This document shows, in pieces, positions 13,511 to 14,152 of a DNA stretch of 14,152 bases; the first letter of the stretch is position 1; each line of letters opens with the position of its first letter. Source of the stretch: Acidithiobacillus sulfuriphilus (GTDB taxonomy: Bacteria; Pseudomonadota; Gammaproteobacteria; Acidithiobacillales; Acidithiobacillaceae); contig NZ_RIZI01000120.1 of assembly GCF_003721225.1 (NCBI RefSeq), forward strand, positions 1 through 14,152, in the 5' to 3' direction. A model generated the notes under the pieces. It saw only the letters and a program-made list of their open reading frames with translations, made no database searches and was not told the origin of the DNA. The translations under genes and the position numbers were made by a program.

Positions 13511-14152
13511 TTAGACGATATTCGGATTTTCGCCATTTTCCAGCAATTGGTGGATCACCAGACCGGCCAGGAGCGCGCCGAAGAGGGCGGGCATGAAGGA
13601 GATGGTGCCATTGATGGTTTTGGCGCGGCCGGGAGGGCCATCAGCCGCCGCCGGGGGCAAGGCGGGCGCCGGCGCTTCGTCGGAGAAAACCGTCAGGAAA
13701 CTGAGGGACGCCCCCATTTTTCGCAGCAGGGCGCGCAGCTCCCGGGCCAGGGGGCAGATCTCCGTTTGGTTGAGACGGGCCACCCGCACCCGGCGCGGAT
13801 CCAGACGGTTGCCGGCGCCCATGCTGGAGAGCACCGGGATGCCGAGCTGCTGGGCAGCGGCGATCAGCGCGGCCTTGCAGGCGATGGCGTCTATACAGTC
13901 GGCAACCAGTTCGGCACCGAGATCCTGCAGCAATGCCCCCGCACCGTCGGCGTCGATGAAAGTCTGGCGGGTGACAACCTGGCATTGGGGATGGATATCG
14001 CGGATGCGTTCGGCCATGACCTCCACCTTGGGGCGGCCGAGGGTGGAGTGCAGGGCGACCAACTGGCGGTTGATATTGGAGATGCCGACCACATCGTGGT
14101 CCACCAGGGTCAAACGGCCGATACCCGCCCGGGCGAGGTTTTCGGCGACGTA
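13511..14152 (-). CDS. tcdA: ThiF/E1-like tRNA threonylcarbamoyladenosine dehydratase (partial, 5' end outside window)
   Basis: The C-terminal 213 residues are present; the nucleotide-binding GxGxxG loop lies beyond the window. YVAENLARAGIG, LTLVDHDVVGISNINRQ, GRPKVEVMAERIRDIHPQC, DCIDAIACKAALI and TISFMPALFGALLAG match E. coli TcdA (CsdL) region by region. TcdA uses ATP to cyclise t6A to ct6A at position 37 of ANN-decoding tRNAs. The spacer between VFSDEAPAP and ISFMPALFG is Pro/Ala-rich (about 20 residues). Other ThiF-family roles (thiamine, molybdopterin) fit less well because the FMPALFG end is TcdA-like. It appears to be the first visible gene of the TcdA-SCP2-PhnD-like-ubiD group. Confidence 0.88.
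   Translation of the reverse strand, partial: YVAENLARAGIGRLTLVDHDVVGISNINRQLVALHSTLGRPKVEVMAERIRDIHPQCQVVTRQTFIDADGAGALLQDLGAELVADCIDAIACKAALIAAAQQLGIPVLSSMGAGNRLDPRRVRVARLNQTEICPLARELRALLRKMGASLSFLTVFSDEAPAPALPPAAADGPPGRAKTINGTISFMPALFGALLAGLVIHQLLENGENPNIV

Overview
The window looks like a chromosomal stretch of a GC-rich, sulfur-oxidising proteobacterium. The best guess is Acidithiobacillus or a close relative. This rests on conserved proteobacterial synteny (rhodanese-grxC-secB-gpsA), GC-rich codon use, and a persulfide-type regulator placed with sulfur-handling genes. The taxonomic call is an inference and was not tested by a search. Every protein gene lies on the minus strand, so transcription runs from high to low coordinates. 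The only plus-strand gene is a tRNA-Gly(CCC).

Right block (14152 to 10702, read leftward): the C-terminal 213 residues of a TcdA/ThiF-type E1-like enzyme, a small SCP2-like protein, a PhnD-like type-2 periplasmic-binding-fold protein with no signal peptide, and ubiD for ubiquinone biosynthesis. The gaps are 51, 14 and 23 bases, so the four are probably co-transcribed. The block ends facing the tRNA-Gly gene.

Central block (10490 to 3536): an ArsR-family repressor whose two cysteines (C31, C97) match in position and 66-residue separation the redox pair of BigR/SqrR persulfide sensors. Next comes a promoter region with two 16-bp inverted repeats, one over the -35 and one over the -10. A tightly packed tripartite efflux operon follows: TolC-like outer-membrane factor, lipoprotein membrane-fusion protein (4-nt overlap), RND permease (8-nt overlap), then a DUF2892 membrane protein and a membrane-anchored rhodanese. 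DUF2892 plus rhodanese are the two halves of E. coli YgaP, which is itself controlled by an ArsR protein (YgaV). The cassette therefore looks like a ygaVP-type sulfur-stress unit with an RND pump inserted in it.

Left block (3534 to 1): grxC, trxC, secB, gpsA and the start of a membrane histidine kinase cut by the window edge. Small gaps join grxC and trxC to the efflux operon. trxC and secB are separated by about 102 bases containing several inverted repeats. Glutaredoxin and thioredoxin 2 would suit persulfide or disulfide reduction next to the rhodanese, while secB and gpsA are housekeeping genes of the ancestral cluster.

The most interesting system is the predicted persulfide-responsive regulator, RND efflux, DUF2892/rhodanese and Grx/Trx operon, together with its candidate operators. 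No insertion sequence, CRISPR array, phage gene or broken gene was seen. No gene-free stretch exceeds about 300 bases; the longest (9976-10187) holds the efflux promoter.
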